Shown one piece after another: positions 1 to 8,614 of a stretch of 64,000 bases of DNA. Position numbers and translations under genes: made by a program. Source of the stretch: Heterorhizobium halophytocola (lineage in GTDB: Bacteria; Pseudomonadota; Alphaproteobacteria; Rhizobiales; Rhizobiaceae); assembly GCF_017873095.1 (NCBI RefSeq), contig NZ_JAGGJU010000001.1, positions 434,001 through 498,000 on the forward strand, read 5' to 3'. The notes under the pieces are model-generated. The model was not told where the DNA came from and did not search any database. It worked only from the letters and a program-made list of their open reading frames with translations. Each line of letters starts with the position of its first letter. Within the stretch, counting starts at the first letter, position 1.

Positions 1-177
1 GAAAATCAGGAAGAACGACAGAATGACGACCGCGCCGACGGTCGCGGCCAGAACCGGCGAATACTGACCGATCCAGAGGGTCAGGTTGGGCAGGAAATAG
101 ATCCCCGCTCCGACCACGAGGAGAATGACGGCTGCGGCTATCGCCGAAGAGCGGTCGTTGTTGGCGGGATCGCTCAT
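1..177 (-). CDS. Small membrane protein, C-terminus beyond window edge
   Basis: The reading frame starts with ATG at 177 and stays open to the window edge (59 codons visible), so the protein is truncated here. It begins with a short polar N-terminus rich in Asn, Asp and Ser, followed by two hydrophobic stretches (about residues 11-31 and 42-59) that look like membrane segments. The start overlaps the stop of the GNAT gene by four bases (ATGA arrangement), which indicates translational coupling and one operon. I do not recognise a family. It is probably a small inner-membrane protein of unknown function. Confidence 0.55.
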   Translation of the reverse strand, partial: MSDPANNDRSSAIAAAVILLVVGAGIYFLPNLTLWIGQYSPVLAATVGAVVILSFFLIF

Positions 178-863
178 GCGGCAGATCCCGCCATGCTGCT
201 GCGGATATCATCCAGCTTGCGGATCTGCCGACCCTCGGCGTCAAAATTGTCCGGCGAGAGCCATGCCTCGAACACGGCCTTCAGCTGCGGCCATTCGCCG
301 TCGATCATCGAAAACCATACGGTATCGCGGTTCTCGCCCTTGGAAATCATATGCTGGCGAAACACGCCTTCGAAGGTGAAGCCCAATCGGCGCGCGGTCG
401 CCTTGCTCGGCTCATTGCCGTTGTGGCACTTCCACTCGTAGCGCCGGTAACCAAGCCCCTCGAACACATGCCGCGCCATCAGGTAATGCGCCTCGGTCGA
501 GAGCGGCGAGCGCTTCATCGCGGCGCCATGGGCAACCGATCCGACCTCGACGACACCATTTGCCGGATCGGGCCGCATATAGCTCGCCATGCCCAGAATG
601 TCGCCGTTCGCCTTGTCTTGGAAAACGCAGGTCACCCAGCCGAGCGTGTCGCGCGCACGGTCGAGCCAGTCGCCGAATGGCGCGGGTCCGGCAAAATGCG
701 CCTGGGGGAAATATTTCAACAGCGCGTTGACCTCCTCGCCGCCGAGCGCGTCCCAGAGTGCCGACAGATGCCGTGCGCGATCGTAAGGCTTGACGGTCAC
801 GCGCCGTCCTTCGATCGTGACGGGCTTGGGCGCTTCCACCTTGTACTGGCTGAGATCGGACAT
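174..863 (-). CDS. GNAT family N-acetyltransferase (RimJ/RimL-like)
   Basis: The 229-residue product looks like a RimJ/RimL-type GNAT enzyme that moves an acetyl group from acetyl-CoA to an amine, often a protein N-terminus or a small molecule. The central sheet and acetyl-CoA region run from about residue 88 to 190. The late RimL-like segment NEPSKATARRLGF (150-162) is typical, with the conserved Asn, Ser, Ala and Gly-Phe placed as in this subfamily. It is the first gene of a pair: its stop overlaps the start of a small membrane protein by four bases. The substrate cannot be read from the sequence. Confidence 0.85.
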   Translation of the reverse strand: MSDLSQYKVEAPKPVTIEGRRVTVKPYDRARHLSALWDALGGEEVNALLKYFPQAHFAGPAPFGDWLDRARDTLGWVTCVFQDKANGDILGMASYMRPDPANGVVEVGSVAHGAAMKRSPLSTEAHYLMARHVFEGLGYRRYEWKCHNGNEPSKATARRLGFTFEGVFRQHMISKGENRDTVWFSMIDGEWPQLKAVFEAWLSPDNFDAEGRQIRKLDDIRSSMAGSAA

Positions 864-951
864 CGGGTTACCTTTGGCATTGAAGTGCGCAAGGATTAGG
901 CGAGCCCGCTTAGAAAGGCAACGAGACTCTCCGGCAAGCGCCCTGCGCCGT

Positions 952-1668
952 TCAGACGGCCTTGGTCTTTGCAGAAGCGACCGCCGCCTCGATATGATCG
1001 ATCAGCGCATCCGGAAGACCGAGTCGGCCGGCCAGAAGATCGAGATAGCCGCGCTCCGCCCGGCTGTCGGGTTCGATCGTCAGCCGCGACGCCGTGTAGA
1101 TCTCGACCTTCTGCTCTTCGGTGCGGGCAGCCGTTACCAGAGCATCGAGATCGATCGGATTGGCAAGCTCGGCTTCCAGGAACGCTTCCGCTTCCGCGCC
1201 GAGATCGACCGCATGCACCTTTTCCATGATCTGCTTGCGCTCGTCAGCGTCGATATGGCCATCGGCCTTGGCAGCGGCGATCATCGCCCGCACCAGGGTC
1301 AGGGCGAAATCGTTGGAAAATTCGCCCGACTGCGGATGGAAGGGTGATTCGGCTGGCGGCGGCAGAAGCTCGGGTGCGTTAGCGGGCGTTGCGGGCGCCG
1401 CCTGCTCGGGCATCTTGCCCGCCTTGTAGTTCTGGTAGGCGAGATAGCCGAGACCGGCGACGGCTGCGACACCACCAAGCTTCACCGCATTTTCGGTCAA
1501 GGACCGGCCGGTCTTGGTGCCGAGCAGCAGGGCTGCGATCGCGCCGGTCTTCCAGGGATTGTTGCGCGCCATGTCGCCCGCCTGCCCTGCCCTCTCCTTC
1601 ACCGTGCCGGTGAGCCCCGGAATTTCCGAACCCAGGAACTGGTCGAGCAGCTTTTTCGCATCCAACAT
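952..1668 (-). CDS. DUF533 / TerB-like tellurite-resistance family protein
   Basis: I chose the ATG at 1668 because GGGAG lies just upstream and the family normally begins near MLDAKKLLDQF; a longer frame runs back to 1731. The 238-residue product resembles the DUF533 (YebE-like) family. Residues about 1-50 form an amphipathic N-terminus, 45-80 a Gly/Ala-rich hydrophobic stretch that may sit at the membrane, 90-120 a Pro/Ala linker, and 120-238 a helical TerB-like domain with the acidic patch DGHIDADER. TerB-like domains are thought to bind metal at the membrane face, but the role of this family is unknown. It stands alone between short intergenic gaps. Confidence 0.78.
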   Translation of the reverse strand: MLDAKKLLDQFLGSEIPGLTGTVKERAGQAGDMARNNPWKTGAIAALLLGTKTGRSLTENAVKLGGVAAVAGLGYLAYQNYKAGKMPEQAAPATPANAPELLPPPAESPFHPQSGEFSNDFALTLVRAMIAAAKADGHIDADERKQIMEKVHAVDLGAEAEAFLEAELANPIDLDALVTAARTEEQKVEIYTASRLTIEPDSRAERGYLDLLAGRLGLPDALIDHIEAAVASAKTKAV

Positions 1669-1797
1669 CGGTGCATCTCCCTCATTTAGCCGTGCTTCGA
1701 CACAGATAGGAAGGCGGGCGGCAAATTCCAAAGGAAAGGCCGCCCCCCGAACAGGGAAGCGGCCATGCTATGTCGATGACGATGTCTGGAGAGTGCC

Positions 1798-2436
1798 TCA
1801 GGCCGTCAGCGCGAAAGCCTCTTCGGCCAGACGCGTGATGCCGTCCCAGTCGCCCCTGGCAACCAGGTCCTTCGGCGCGACCCAGGAGCCGCCGACGCAG
1901 ATCACGTTCGGCAGCGACAGATAGTCCTTGGCATTCTTCAGCGAAATGCCGCCGGTCGGGCAGAACATCGTGCCGGCAAGCGGCGACGACAGCGATTTCA
2001 GATAGGCGGCTCCCCCGGCCTGCTCGGCGGGGAAGAATTTCAGCACCTGATAACCTTCCTGGCGCAGCGCCATGACTTCGCTGGCGGTCGCAGCGCCCGG
2101 CAGCAGCGGAATGTCCGACTTGCGGGCGGTGTCGAGCAGCTCCTGCGTCGTGCCGGGGCTGACGATGAACTGCGCACCGGCTTCGACTGCGGCTGCGAAA
2201 TGGGCGGGGTTGAGGATCGTGCCGGCGCCGGCAACGGCACCTTCCACTTCCTGCGCGACGCGGCTGACCGCTTCCAGCGCAGCTTCCGTGCGCATGGTGA
2301 TCTCGATGGCCTTCAATCCGCCCTTGACCAGCGCACGGGCCAGCGGCACCGCGCTTGCGACATCCTCGACGATCAGCACCGGCACGACCGGCTGCAACTT
2401 CAGGACGGCGAGGAGCTTTTCGGTTTTCGCACCCAT
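1798..2436 (-). CDS. eda: 2-dehydro-3-deoxy-phosphogluconate (KDPG) aldolase
   Basis: This cytoplasmic class I aldolase of the Entner-Doudoroff pathway cleaves KDPG to pyruvate and glyceraldehyde 3-phosphate. The 212-residue length is that of the family. Glu45 lies in AIEITMRT, and Arg49 in the same motif contacts the substrate. Lys133 in VLKFFPAEQ is the Schiff-base lysine, at the same number as in the E. coli enzyme. The phosphate-binding GG and the PTGGIS segment follow. It is monocistronic here, with no edd (dehydratase) gene beside it; in rhizobia the two genes are often unlinked. Some relatives act on KDPGal, so the exact sugar acid is not certain. Confidence 0.93.
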   Translation of the reverse strand: MGAKTEKLLAVLKLQPVVPVLIVEDVASAVPLARALVKGGLKAIEITMRTEAALEAVSRVAQEVEGAVAGAGTILNPAHFAAAVEAGAQFIVSPGTTQELLDTARKSDIPLLPGAATASEVMALRQEGYQVLKFFPAEQAGGAAYLKSLSSPLAGTMFCPTGGISLKNAKDYLSLPNVICVGGSWVAPKDLVARGDWDGITRLAEEAFALTA

Positions 2437-2592
2437 GATGAAGCGCCTTTCTTAAAACGATTGAATTGGGGTTGGCTTAGCCCGGCACGACATTGATGTC
2501 GAGACAAATGCGCATGCGGCGGGCCAAGCATTTGCACCACCATACGTTTCGGCTAGTGTATGGCAAGAGTGTCAGCCGGGAGTAGAGTGGCG

Positions 2593-3081
2593 GTGGCGAA
2601 GGAAATCGAGCGGAAGTTTCTCGTGGCCGACCGGAGCTGGCGGGAAAATGCCAGGGACGCGGCCAAGCTTCGACAGGCTTATATCGCCTCCGGCCCCGAC
2701 CGGTCTGTCAGGGTGCGCATCACCGCCAAGGGCAAGGCCAGGCTGACGATCAAGATTGGCGGCAGCGGTCTCGTCCGCGACGAGTTCGAATACGATATCC
2801 CCGTCGACGAGGCCGAAGAAATGATGGCGCTCGCCGTCGGCAATGTCATCGAAAAGACCCGGCACAAGGTGAAGTTCGGGGGATTCGTCTGGGAGATCGA
2901 CGTCTTCGAAGGTGCCTATAAGGGCCTGGTGATGGCCGAGGTGGAGATGTCCTCGACCAAGGACGACCCTGAACTGCCCGCCTGGCTCGGGCGCGAGGTC
3001 ACCGGCGACGCGCGCTATTCCAATCACTATCTCGCGGTGGAATCCGGCCCGGCGGAGCTGCTTCATGCCCTATCGCTTTAG
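2593..3081 (+). CDS. CYTH domain protein (triphosphate tunnel metalloenzyme)
   Basis: The product has the family hallmark EIERK (ExExK) right after the start, followed by alternating charged strand segments (RVRITAKGKARLTIK, then DEFEYDIP) that line a triphosphate tunnel with Lys, Arg and Glu. CYTH enzymes hydrolyse inorganic triphosphate or related substrates with Mg or Mn. I place the start at GTG 2593 (162 residues) because the motif should sit at the very N-terminus and GGAG lies about 10 bases upstream; GTG 2587 and ATG 2560 are alternatives. The 3' end overlaps the CHAD gene by 17 bases, so the two are translated together. Adenylate cyclase (CyaB) activity is possible but less likely. 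Confidence 0.88.
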   Translation: MAKEIERKFLVADRSWRENARDAAKLRQAYIASGPDRSVRVRITAKGKARLTIKIGGSGLVRDEFEYDIPVDEAEEMMALAVGNVIEKTRHKVKFGGFVWEIDVFEGAYKGLVMAEVEMSSTKDDPELPAWLGREVTGDARYSNHYLAVESGPAELLHALSL

Positions 3082-3982
3082 GCCCGACCATCCGCTCGGC
3101 GATGAAGCCAGACGGGTTGCCAGAAGGCAGCTCGAAAAGGCCCGCGACCTGCTCGACCGGCAACCGGACGGCCTGCATGCGGCGATCCACCAGTCGCGCA
3201 AGGCGATCAAGCGCGTGCGCGCCCTCTACCGGCTGGTGGCGACAGACCGGAAACACTTTCACAAGAGCGAGAATGCCCGCCTGCGGGATGTCGCCAGCAG
3301 CCTTTCTGCGCTGCGCGACGCGGCGGCCTTCATCGAGACCCTGACAGCCCTGTGCCAGAAGGCGCTGAACGACGACGAGCGGCGCGCCATCAACACGGCG
3401 CTCCAGGCACTGGCGGAAAGACGCGACCACGTCGCGGGAGACGGCGGCGATGTGGCCGCCACGCTGGCCCACGCAATCGAGCAACTCGGTTCGGCGATCG
3501 CCGCACTCGACGGTTTCGACCTTCCGGCCAAGCCGAAAAAGGCCGCACGCCTGCTTGCCGATGGCTGGCAAGAGGCATTGGAGAAAGCCCGGGTCGCGCT
3601 TGAGAATTGCAGCGTCACGGCCGATGCCGAGGCCTTTCACGAGCTGCGCAAGGCGACCCAGACCTACTGGCGGCATCTGGCCCTTGTCGAGCCGGTCTGG
3701 CCCTCGGCGATTGCCGGAAAACGCACCACGGCCAAGACGCTCGCGGCCCTGCTCGGGCGCGACCACGATATCGCCATGCTCGCCTCTTTGCTCGACCGGG
3801 AACCCGAACTGGTTCGCGATGATCAGACCCTGTCGCACCTGCTCGGCGTCCTGATCCGCGAGCAGCAATCACTGCGCCGGGAAAGCCTTTGTCTGGCCGG
3901 AAAGCTGTTTGCCGACAGTCCACAGGAGGAGGCGGATATCATCGCCGCCCTCTGGCTTTCGGCGACCCACAGAAACAGCTGA
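3065..3982 (+). CDS. CHAD domain-containing protein
   Basis: The 305-residue all-helical protein matches the CHAD family, whose conserved histidines and Arg/Lys residues bind polyphosphate. Two copies of the diagnostic helix are visible: HQSRKAIKRVRALYRL (about residues 42-57) and FHELRKATQTYWRHLAL (about 192-208). The start lies inside the end of the CYTH gene (17-base overlap). In many bacteria the two domains are fused into one protein; here they are separate, overlapping genes, so the products probably act together on polyphosphate or triphosphate. No signal peptide is visible, so the protein should be cytoplasmic. Confidence 0.88.
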   Translation: MPYRFRPDHPLGDEARRVARRQLEKARDLLDRQPDGLHAAIHQSRKAIKRVRALYRLVATDRKHFHKSENARLRDVASSLSALRDAAAFIETLTALCQKALNDDERRAINTALQALAERRDHVAGDGGDVAATLAHAIEQLGSAIAALDGFDLPAKPKKAARLLADGWQEALEKARVALENCSVTADAEAFHELRKATQTYWRHLALVEPVWPSAIAGKRTTAKTLAALLGRDHDIAMLASLLDREPELVRDDQTLSHLLGVLIREQQSLRRESLCLAGKLFADSPQEEADIIAALWLSATHRNS

Positions 3983-4005
3983 CTGTCACCTGTGGTCGGC
4001 CTATC

Positions 4006-4028
4006 ATGCTGACATGATCTGTCAGCAT
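4006..4028. promoter_or_regulatory. Predicted operator of the WYL regulator (own promoter)
   Basis: A perfect 9-base inverted repeat, ATGCTGACA and TGTCAGCAT, with a 5-base spacer, ends 20 bases before the ATG of the WYL regulator gene. A second repeat with the same spacing and a related half-site lies before the next gene (4763-4787). The position suggests autorepression. Binding by this regulator is inference. Confidence 0.65.
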
Positions 4029-4048
4029 ATTTCCGCTATGCTTGCCCC

Positions 4049-4762
4049 ATGAGCCGTTCGGTCCGCCTGCTCGATCTCCTGCAAATCCTGCGCCGCCATC
4101 GCCAGGCGGTGAGCGGACGCGTGCTTGCCGACGAGCTCGGCATATCCCTGCGCACGCTCTACCGCGACATTGCCGCGCTGCAGGCGCAAGGAGCCGATAT
4201 CGAGGGCGAACCCGGCGTCGGCTACATGCTGCGCCCCGGCTACATGCTGCCACCGCTGATGTTCTCGATCGAGGAGATCGAGGCCCTGGCGCTCGGCTCG
4301 CTCTGGGTCGCCAGCCGCGCCGACAATGAGCTCAATGACGCCGCCCGCAATGCGCTCGCCAAGATCGAGGCGGTGCTGCCCGCCGACCTGAAGAACCACC
4401 TGCACAATTCCGGTCTGCTGGTGCCCCCCGGCCACGACAACGCCATGGATGCCATCGACGTCGCCCAGGTGCGGAAAGCGATCCGCGAGGAACGCAAGCT
4501 GACGATCAGCTATTCCGACGTCAACGGCGCCGCCACCGAACGGACGATCTGGCCGATCGCAATCGGCTATTTCGAAAAACAGCGGCTGATCATCGGCTGG
4601 TGCGAACTGCGCAACAACTTTCGCCATTTTCGCACCGACCGGGTGTTGCAGCTGAACGTCGGCGGACCCCGCTACCCCCGTCGGCGGCTACAGTTGTTGA
4701 AGGAATGGCGGGCACTCCGCGCGGAGGAAGGCCCCTACCAGCCTGTCAAGGTCGCCAGCTGA
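4049..4762 (+). CDS. YafY-type transcriptional regulator (HTH-11 + WYL)
   Basis: The 237-residue protein has an N-terminal DeoR-like winged helix-turn-helix (about 5-60, with the recognition segment SLRTLYRDIAALQ). A WYL domain follows from about 135 to 205; its core reads LIIGWCELRNNFRHFRTDRV, and the tail is short and basic. WYL domains sense ligands, often small nucleic-acid-like or metabolic signals. Matching 9-5-9 inverted repeats lie just before this gene and just before the VOC gene downstream. It therefore probably represses itself and its neighbour. The ligand is unknown. Confidence 0.9.
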   Translation: MSRSVRLLDLLQILRRHRQAVSGRVLADELGISLRTLYRDIAALQAQGADIEGEPGVGYMLRPGYMLPPLMFSIEEIEALALGSLWVASRADNELNDAARNALAKIEAVLPADLKNHLHNSGLLVPPGHDNAMDAIDVAQVRKAIREERKLTISYSDVNGAATERTIWPIAIGYFEKQRLIIGWCELRNNFRHFRTDRVLQLNVGGPRYPRRRLQLLKEWRALRAEEGPYQPVKVAS

Positions 4763-4787
4763 CATACTGCCATTTTTTGGCAGTATG
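4763..4787. promoter_or_regulatory. Predicted second operator of the WYL regulator
   Basis: A perfect 10-base inverted repeat, CATACTGCCA and TGGCAGTATG, is separated by five T residues. It begins at the base after the regulator's stop codon and lies 43 bases before the VOC gene. The inner nine bases follow the pattern AT-R-CTG-M-CA shared with the dyad at 4006-4028, with the same 5-base spacer. A hairpin terminator is an alternative reading, but the T run lies in the loop and no T tract follows the second arm. Confidence 0.6.
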
Positions 4788-4829
4788 CCGCGCTACTCTC
4801 CTTCTGCCCCAACCCCGAAGGAGATCCTC

Positions 4830-5201
4830 ATGAGACCCACTGCCTATATCCTGCTTTATGTCGCGGATACCCTTGCCAGCCTCGCCTTTTATGAGAAACG
4901 TCTCGGCCGAAAAGCCTTCGAGAGCTTTCCGACCTTTGCCAGCATTGGCCTCGGCGACGGCCTGACACTCGGCCTCTGGTCGGTGTCGAGTGTTGCACCC
5001 GATGTCACCCCGCCGGGCGGCAGCGAGATCGGGATCGTCCTTGACGCCCCTGACGCCGTCGACCGGACCTTCGCCGACTGGCAGGCCGACGGCGTCACGA
5101 TCCTCCAGCAACCAACCGACATGGTCTTCGGCCGCACATTCCTGGCTGCCGATCCGGACGGCCATCGCATCCGGGTGTTTGCCGAAACGGCCGCCGCTTG
5201 A
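4830..5201 (+). CDS. VOC (glyoxalase/bleomycin-resistance) family protein
   Basis: I chose ATG 4830, which has AAGGAGA seven bases upstream, over the longer frame from 4785 that runs through the operator. The 123-residue product holds two beta-alpha-beta-beta-beta modules of the vicinal oxygen chelate fold: the first near [19 protein letters not shown], the second ending in [14 protein letters not shown], where an HxxR/E pattern closes the metal or ligand site. Proteins of this size are often binding or lyase proteins for small electrophiles or drugs. It follows the WYL regulator and a predicted operator, so it is the likely regulated target. Confidence 0.85.
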   Translation: MRPTAYILLYVADTLASLAFYEKRLGRKAFESFPTFASIGLGDGLTLGLWSVSSVAPDVTPPGGSEIGIVLDAPDAVDRTFADWQADGVTILQQPTDMVFGRTFLAADPDGHRIRVFAETAAA

Positions 5202-5283
5202 CGATCGTCAATCCATTGTGTCGCAGGGCCTCGGCGGCACTTGCCGATTGCGAAAACCGGCATCTGGATGTATGTCCGCGCCC

Positions 5284-6228
5284 ATGAGCGACAGTCTTTC
5301 CTCCCACCGTCACGAAGACGGCGGCGCCTTCTGCGTCGCCGCCCTCTATCACTTCGCCCGTTTCCCGCGCTTTGAAAGCTTCCGGGACGAACTCGACGCT
5401 GTGGCGCGCGACAACGGCGTGAAGGGTACGCTGCTGCTTGCCGCCGAGGGCATCAACGGCACGATTGCCGGCACCGATGCGGGCATCGAGAACGTTCTCG
5501 CCTTCCTGCGCGCCCAGCCGGAATTTGCCGGCCTGGTGCACAAGGAAAGCCGCGCGTCGAAAATGCCCTTCATCCGGATGAAGGTGCGGCTGAAGAAGGA
5601 GATCGTGACGATGGGCGTCGAGGGCATCGACCCCAACCGCATCGTCGGCACCTATGTCGAGCCGAAGGACTGGAACGCGCTGATCTCCGATCCCGAGACG
5701 ATCGTCATCGACACTCGCAACGACTACGAGACGGCGATCGGCATCTTCAAAAACGCGGTCGATCCGAACACCAAGACCTTCCGCGAGTTCCCCGACTGGG
5801 TGAAGAACAATACCGGCCTCCATAACAAGCCGAAGATCGCCATGTACTGCACCGGCGGCATCCGCTGCGAGAAGGCGACCGCCTTCATGAAGGAACAGGG
5901 CTTCGACGAGGTCTACCACCTGAAGGGTGGTATCCTGAAATATCTGGAGGACGTGCCGGAAGAGGAAAGCCTGTGGGAAGGCGCCTGCTTTGTCTTCGAC
6001 GAGCGCGTCTCCGTCACCCATGGCCTGGCCGAGGGCGAGCATACGCTCTGCCATGCCTGCCGCTATCCGCTGACGGCTAAGGACGTGACCTCGGAAAAAT
6101 TCGAGGAAGGCGTGTCCTGCCCGCATTGCCATGACGGCCGCACGGAAGAGGATCGCAACCGTTACCGGGAGCGGCAGAAACAGATCGCGCTCGCCAGAAA
6201 ACGTGGCGAGCGCCATATCGGCGGCTGA
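5284..6228 (+). CDS. trhO: tRNA uridine(34) hydroxylase (rhodanese-type, TrhO/YceA)
   Basis: The product (314 residues from ATG 5284; ATG 5272 is an in-frame alternative and neither has a strong ribosome site) matches TrhO, which hydroxylates U34 of tRNAs on the way to 5-methoxy or 5-oxyacetyl uridine. An N-terminal ferredoxin-like domain (about 15-110, with [16 protein letters not shown]) precedes the rhodanese domain (about 130-225). The active loop reads [11 protein letters not shown], with Cys189 as the catalytic cysteine and Cys195 as the second conserved one. The C-terminus carries paired cysteines (CHAC and CPHC) that may bind zinc. It is a single-gene unit. Confidence 0.92.
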   Translation: MSDSLSSHRHEDGGAFCVAALYHFARFPRFESFRDELDAVARDNGVKGTLLLAAEGINGTIAGTDAGIENVLAFLRAQPEFAGLVHKESRASKMPFIRMKVRLKKEIVTMGVEGIDPNRIVGTYVEPKDWNALISDPETIVIDTRNDYETAIGIFKNAVDPNTKTFREFPDWVKNNTGLHNKPKIAMYCTGGIRCEKATAFMKEQGFDEVYHLKGGILKYLEDVPEEESLWEGACFVFDERVSVTHGLAEGEHTLCHACRYPLTAKDVTSEKFEEGVSCPHCHDGRTEEDRNRYRERQKQIALARKRGERHIGG

Positions 6229-6298
6229 GCAAAGCCCAGCCAGTCAAGGTTGGCCGCGGGGCGGCGGCCCGGGACATTTGCCCCGGGACAACCGTGCC

Positions 6299-6934
6299 TC
6301 AGGCGATTTCGGTGACGAACTTGTCCTTCGGGCGGCGGACCTTTTTCAGCGGGGCGAGCCAGTCGCCTTCGCCGCGATAGCCGAGCGGCAGGATGCAGAC
6401 CGACCTGAGGCCCTTGGCGCCAAGGCCGAGGATCTCATCGAACTTCTCCGGCTCGAAACCCTCCATCGGAGTGGCATCGACGCCTTCGAAGGCGGCCTGC
6501 GCGATCGCCATGCCGAAACCGATATAGGCCTGGCGGGCGGCGTGCTCGAAATTGGTCTGCGCATCCCGCGGCAGATACATGCCCTTCAGTCGGGCGTAAT
6601 AGGCATCCAGCCCCTCGTTCGGGCCACCGCGCTCGGCATTGGTCTGCTCCAGCACCCCGTCGATCCGCTCTTCGGTGTAATTGTCCCAGGCCGCAAAGAC
6701 GAGCACATGGGAGGCGTCCGTCAACTGGGCCTGGCCAAAGCCCGCCGCCTTTAGCTTTTCCTTAACCTGCGGATTGGTGACGACGATCACCTGGAAAGGC
6801 TGCAGGCCGCTGGAGGTCGGGGCAAGCCGCGCCGCTTCCAGGATACGCTCGACCTTGTCGGCCGCGACCGGCCTGGCCGGATCCATCTTCTTGGTGGCAT
6901 AGCGCCAGTTCAGCTTTTCGAGCAGCATTTGCAT
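6299..6934 (-). CDS. NAD(P)H-dependent nitroreductase family oxidoreductase
   Basis: The 211-residue flavoprotein resembles NfsB-type nitroreductases, which use FMN and NAD(P)H to reduce nitroaromatics or quinones. The N-terminal KLNWRYATKKMDP is the usual FMN-phosphate-binding RYA/S-K motif, and APTSSGLQPFQVIVV (about 36-50) is the second FMN contact segment. The conserved GFGMAIAQAAFEGVDATPMEGF follows around residue 140. AAAGGAC lies directly before the ATG at 6934, so the second ATG at 6928 may be the true start. It is transcribed alone. The physiological substrate is unknown. Confidence 0.9.
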   Translation of the reverse strand: MQMLLEKLNWRYATKKMDPARPVAADKVERILEAARLAPTSSGLQPFQVIVVTNPQVKEKLKAAGFGQAQLTDASHVLVFAAWDNYTEERIDGVLEQTNAERGGPNEGLDAYYARLKGMYLPRDAQTNFEHAARQAYIGFGMAIAQAAFEGVDATPMEGFEPEKFDEILGLGAKGLRSVCILPLGYRGEGDWLAPLKKVRRPKDKFVTEIA

Positions 6935-7093
6935 GTCCTTTCCGGGGAGATGACGGGAGTCGCGAAACCGGATCTGAAAACCCGGTGCTCGGCACGTCCT
7001 AGATGTGGCCCCCTAGTTAGGGATCGATGCGCAGGACGCAAGAAGGCACATGCAGTATACCGCCCGTCGCCCGCACCACAGCGCCCCTGAGGG

Positions 7094-7648
7094 TCAGGTT
7101 TCGTCGCTGGTTAACGCGATGGCCGAGACGAATCGGCCGACAGCCTTCGACAGGTCGGCGCGCAGGTCCGGTGCGGCCAGCCGTACGGCGACCTCCTCTT
7201 CCGTCCGGCCGAGCAGCGGCACCCGCAGGAAAGCCTCCGCGCAGACGGCACCGGAAATGGTGTTCAGCACTTCGTGCAGGGCCTCGAGCGCCATGTCGCC
7301 GCGATGCGAGGCATGCACGATCATCATCGGCTTGCCCGGAATTTCCGACCGCGACACCAGCCAGTCGAGCGCATTCTTCAGGCCGCCCGGCAGCGCATGG
7401 GCGTATTCCGGCGTGCTGACGATCAGGCCGTCACTGGCGGCGATCTGTCCGGCAAATTCCAGAACGCTTGCCGACGTCGCCGCGCCCTCGTCATCGGGGT
7501 TGAAGATCGGAAGGGTGCCGATCAGGTCGCAGATCGCGATCTCCACGCCGGCAGGCGCATTATCCTGCAGGGCCCTCAGCAATGCCATGTTGGTCGACCG
7601 GGCGCGCAACGACCCGCTGACGGCATAGAGCTTGAAACTGCGGGTCAT
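7094..7648 (-). CDS. NADPH-dependent FMN reductase family protein
   Basis: The 184-residue flavodoxin-like protein begins with the FMN phosphate-binding loop VSGSLRARSTN (about 7-17) and has the second flavin segment STPEYAHALPGGLKNALDWL (about 87-106), as in ChrR/YieF-type quinone or chromate reductases. I use ATG 7648; the frame extends upstream but the extra residues are low-complexity and unlike the family. It is adjacent to another reductase gene on the same strand, but a gap of about 160 bases separates them. The in vivo acceptor cannot be predicted. Confidence 0.88.
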   Translation of the reverse strand: MTRSFKLYAVSGSLRARSTNMALLRALQDNAPAGVEIAICDLIGTLPIFNPDDEGAATSASVLEFAGQIAASDGLIVSTPEYAHALPGGLKNALDWLVSRSEIPGKPMMIVHASHRGDMALEALHEVLNTISGAVCAEAFLRVPLLGRTEEEVAVRLAAPDLRADLSKAVGRFVSAIALTSDET

Positions 7649-7733
7649 CGGAGCCTCTGAATGCCGATTCGGGTGGCCATTATCCCCCGGGGCTGCCACC
7701 GGCCTCCCCCCCCGTGAACCTCCGTCCACGAAA

Positions 7734-7761
7734 AAATGGCTCCCCCGAAGGAGAGCCATTT
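7734..7761 (-). terminator. Intrinsic terminator of metN-metI-metQ
   Basis: Nine-base arms AAATGGCTC and GAGCCATTT surround a 10-base loop. Read on the minus strand the stem ends in a run of six T, 24 bases past the metQ stop codon. This is a standard Rho-independent terminator. Confidence 0.85.
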
Positions 7762-7785
7762 GCGATCCGTCGGGTCGGGCTAGTG

Positions 7786-8562
7786 TTACCAGGACGCGAT
7801 GATCGCGCCCTTGTATTCCTCGTTGATGAAATTGCGGATCGCGGCGTCATGGTAGGAGGCGACCAGGGTCTTTACCCAGTCCTTGTCCTTGTCCTGGCTG
7901 CGCACGACGATGACGTTGGCATAGGGCGACTTGTCGCTCTCGATGGCGATGGCATCGGCGCGCGGGTTGAGGCCGGCTTCCATGGCATAGTTGGTGTTGA
8001 TCACGGCCGCATCGACATCATCGAGGCTGCGCGGCAGCTGGGCGGCGTCGAGCTCGACGAAATTGATGTTCTTCGGGTTTTCCGTGACGTCGGCCGGACC
8101 GACCTTCAGGCCCGCATCCGGATTGACCTTGATCAGCCCCTTGCTCTGCAGCACCAGAAGCGCGCGACCGCCATTGGTCGGATCGTTCGGAACGGCGATG
8201 GTTGCGCCGTCCTTCAATTCGTCCAGCGACTTGATCTTCTTCGAGTAGACGCCCATCGGCGTGGTGATCGTGGTGCCGACGCTGACCAGATCGAAGCCGC
8301 GATCGGCGATCTGGTTGTCGAGATAGGGCTGGTGCTGGAACGAATTGGCATCGAGGTCGCCGTCGTTCAGCGCCTGGTTCGGCACCACATAGTCCGAGAA
8401 TTCGACGATATCGATGTTCAGCCCCTTGGTCTTGGCGACCTCGGCGACCTTCTCCATGATCTTGGCGTGCTCGCCGGCGGTGACGCCGACCTTGATGTCC
8501 TGGGCCAGTGCCTGGGTCGCGAGAAGGGCTGTGGCCGCAGCGGCGATAAACAGTTTCCTCAT
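7786..8562 (-). CDS. metQ: Methionine ABC transporter substrate-binding protein MetQ (NlpA family)
   Basis: This periplasmic protein captures D- or L-methionine for the MetNI importer. The 258-residue product starts at 8562, where AAGGAGA precedes the ATG. A 20-residue signal peptide ends at TQALA, with no lipobox cysteine, so this MetQ is probably soluble rather than a lipoprotein. The family block DGDLDANSFQHQPYLDNQ (about residues 63-80) is clear, as is FVELDAAQLPRSLDDVDAAVINTNYA later. It is the last gene of metN-metI-metQ and is followed by a terminator. Confidence 0.93.
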   Translation of the reverse strand: MRKLFIAAAATALLATQALAQDIKVGVTAGEHAKIMEKVAEVAKTKGLNIDIVEFSDYVVPNQALNDGDLDANSFQHQPYLDNQIADRGFDLVSVGTTITTPMGVYSKKIKSLDELKDGATIAVPNDPTNGGRALLVLQSKGLIKVNPDAGLKVGPADVTENPKNINFVELDAAQLPRSLDDVDAAVINTNYAMEAGLNPRADAIAIESDKSPYANVIVVRSQDKDKDWVKTLVASYHDAAIRNFINEEYKGAIIASW

Positions 8563-8614
8563 GATGTTCTCTCCTTGGGTGTATTGTCTTGGTATTCGAA
8601 GATGTTGCGCCGGA

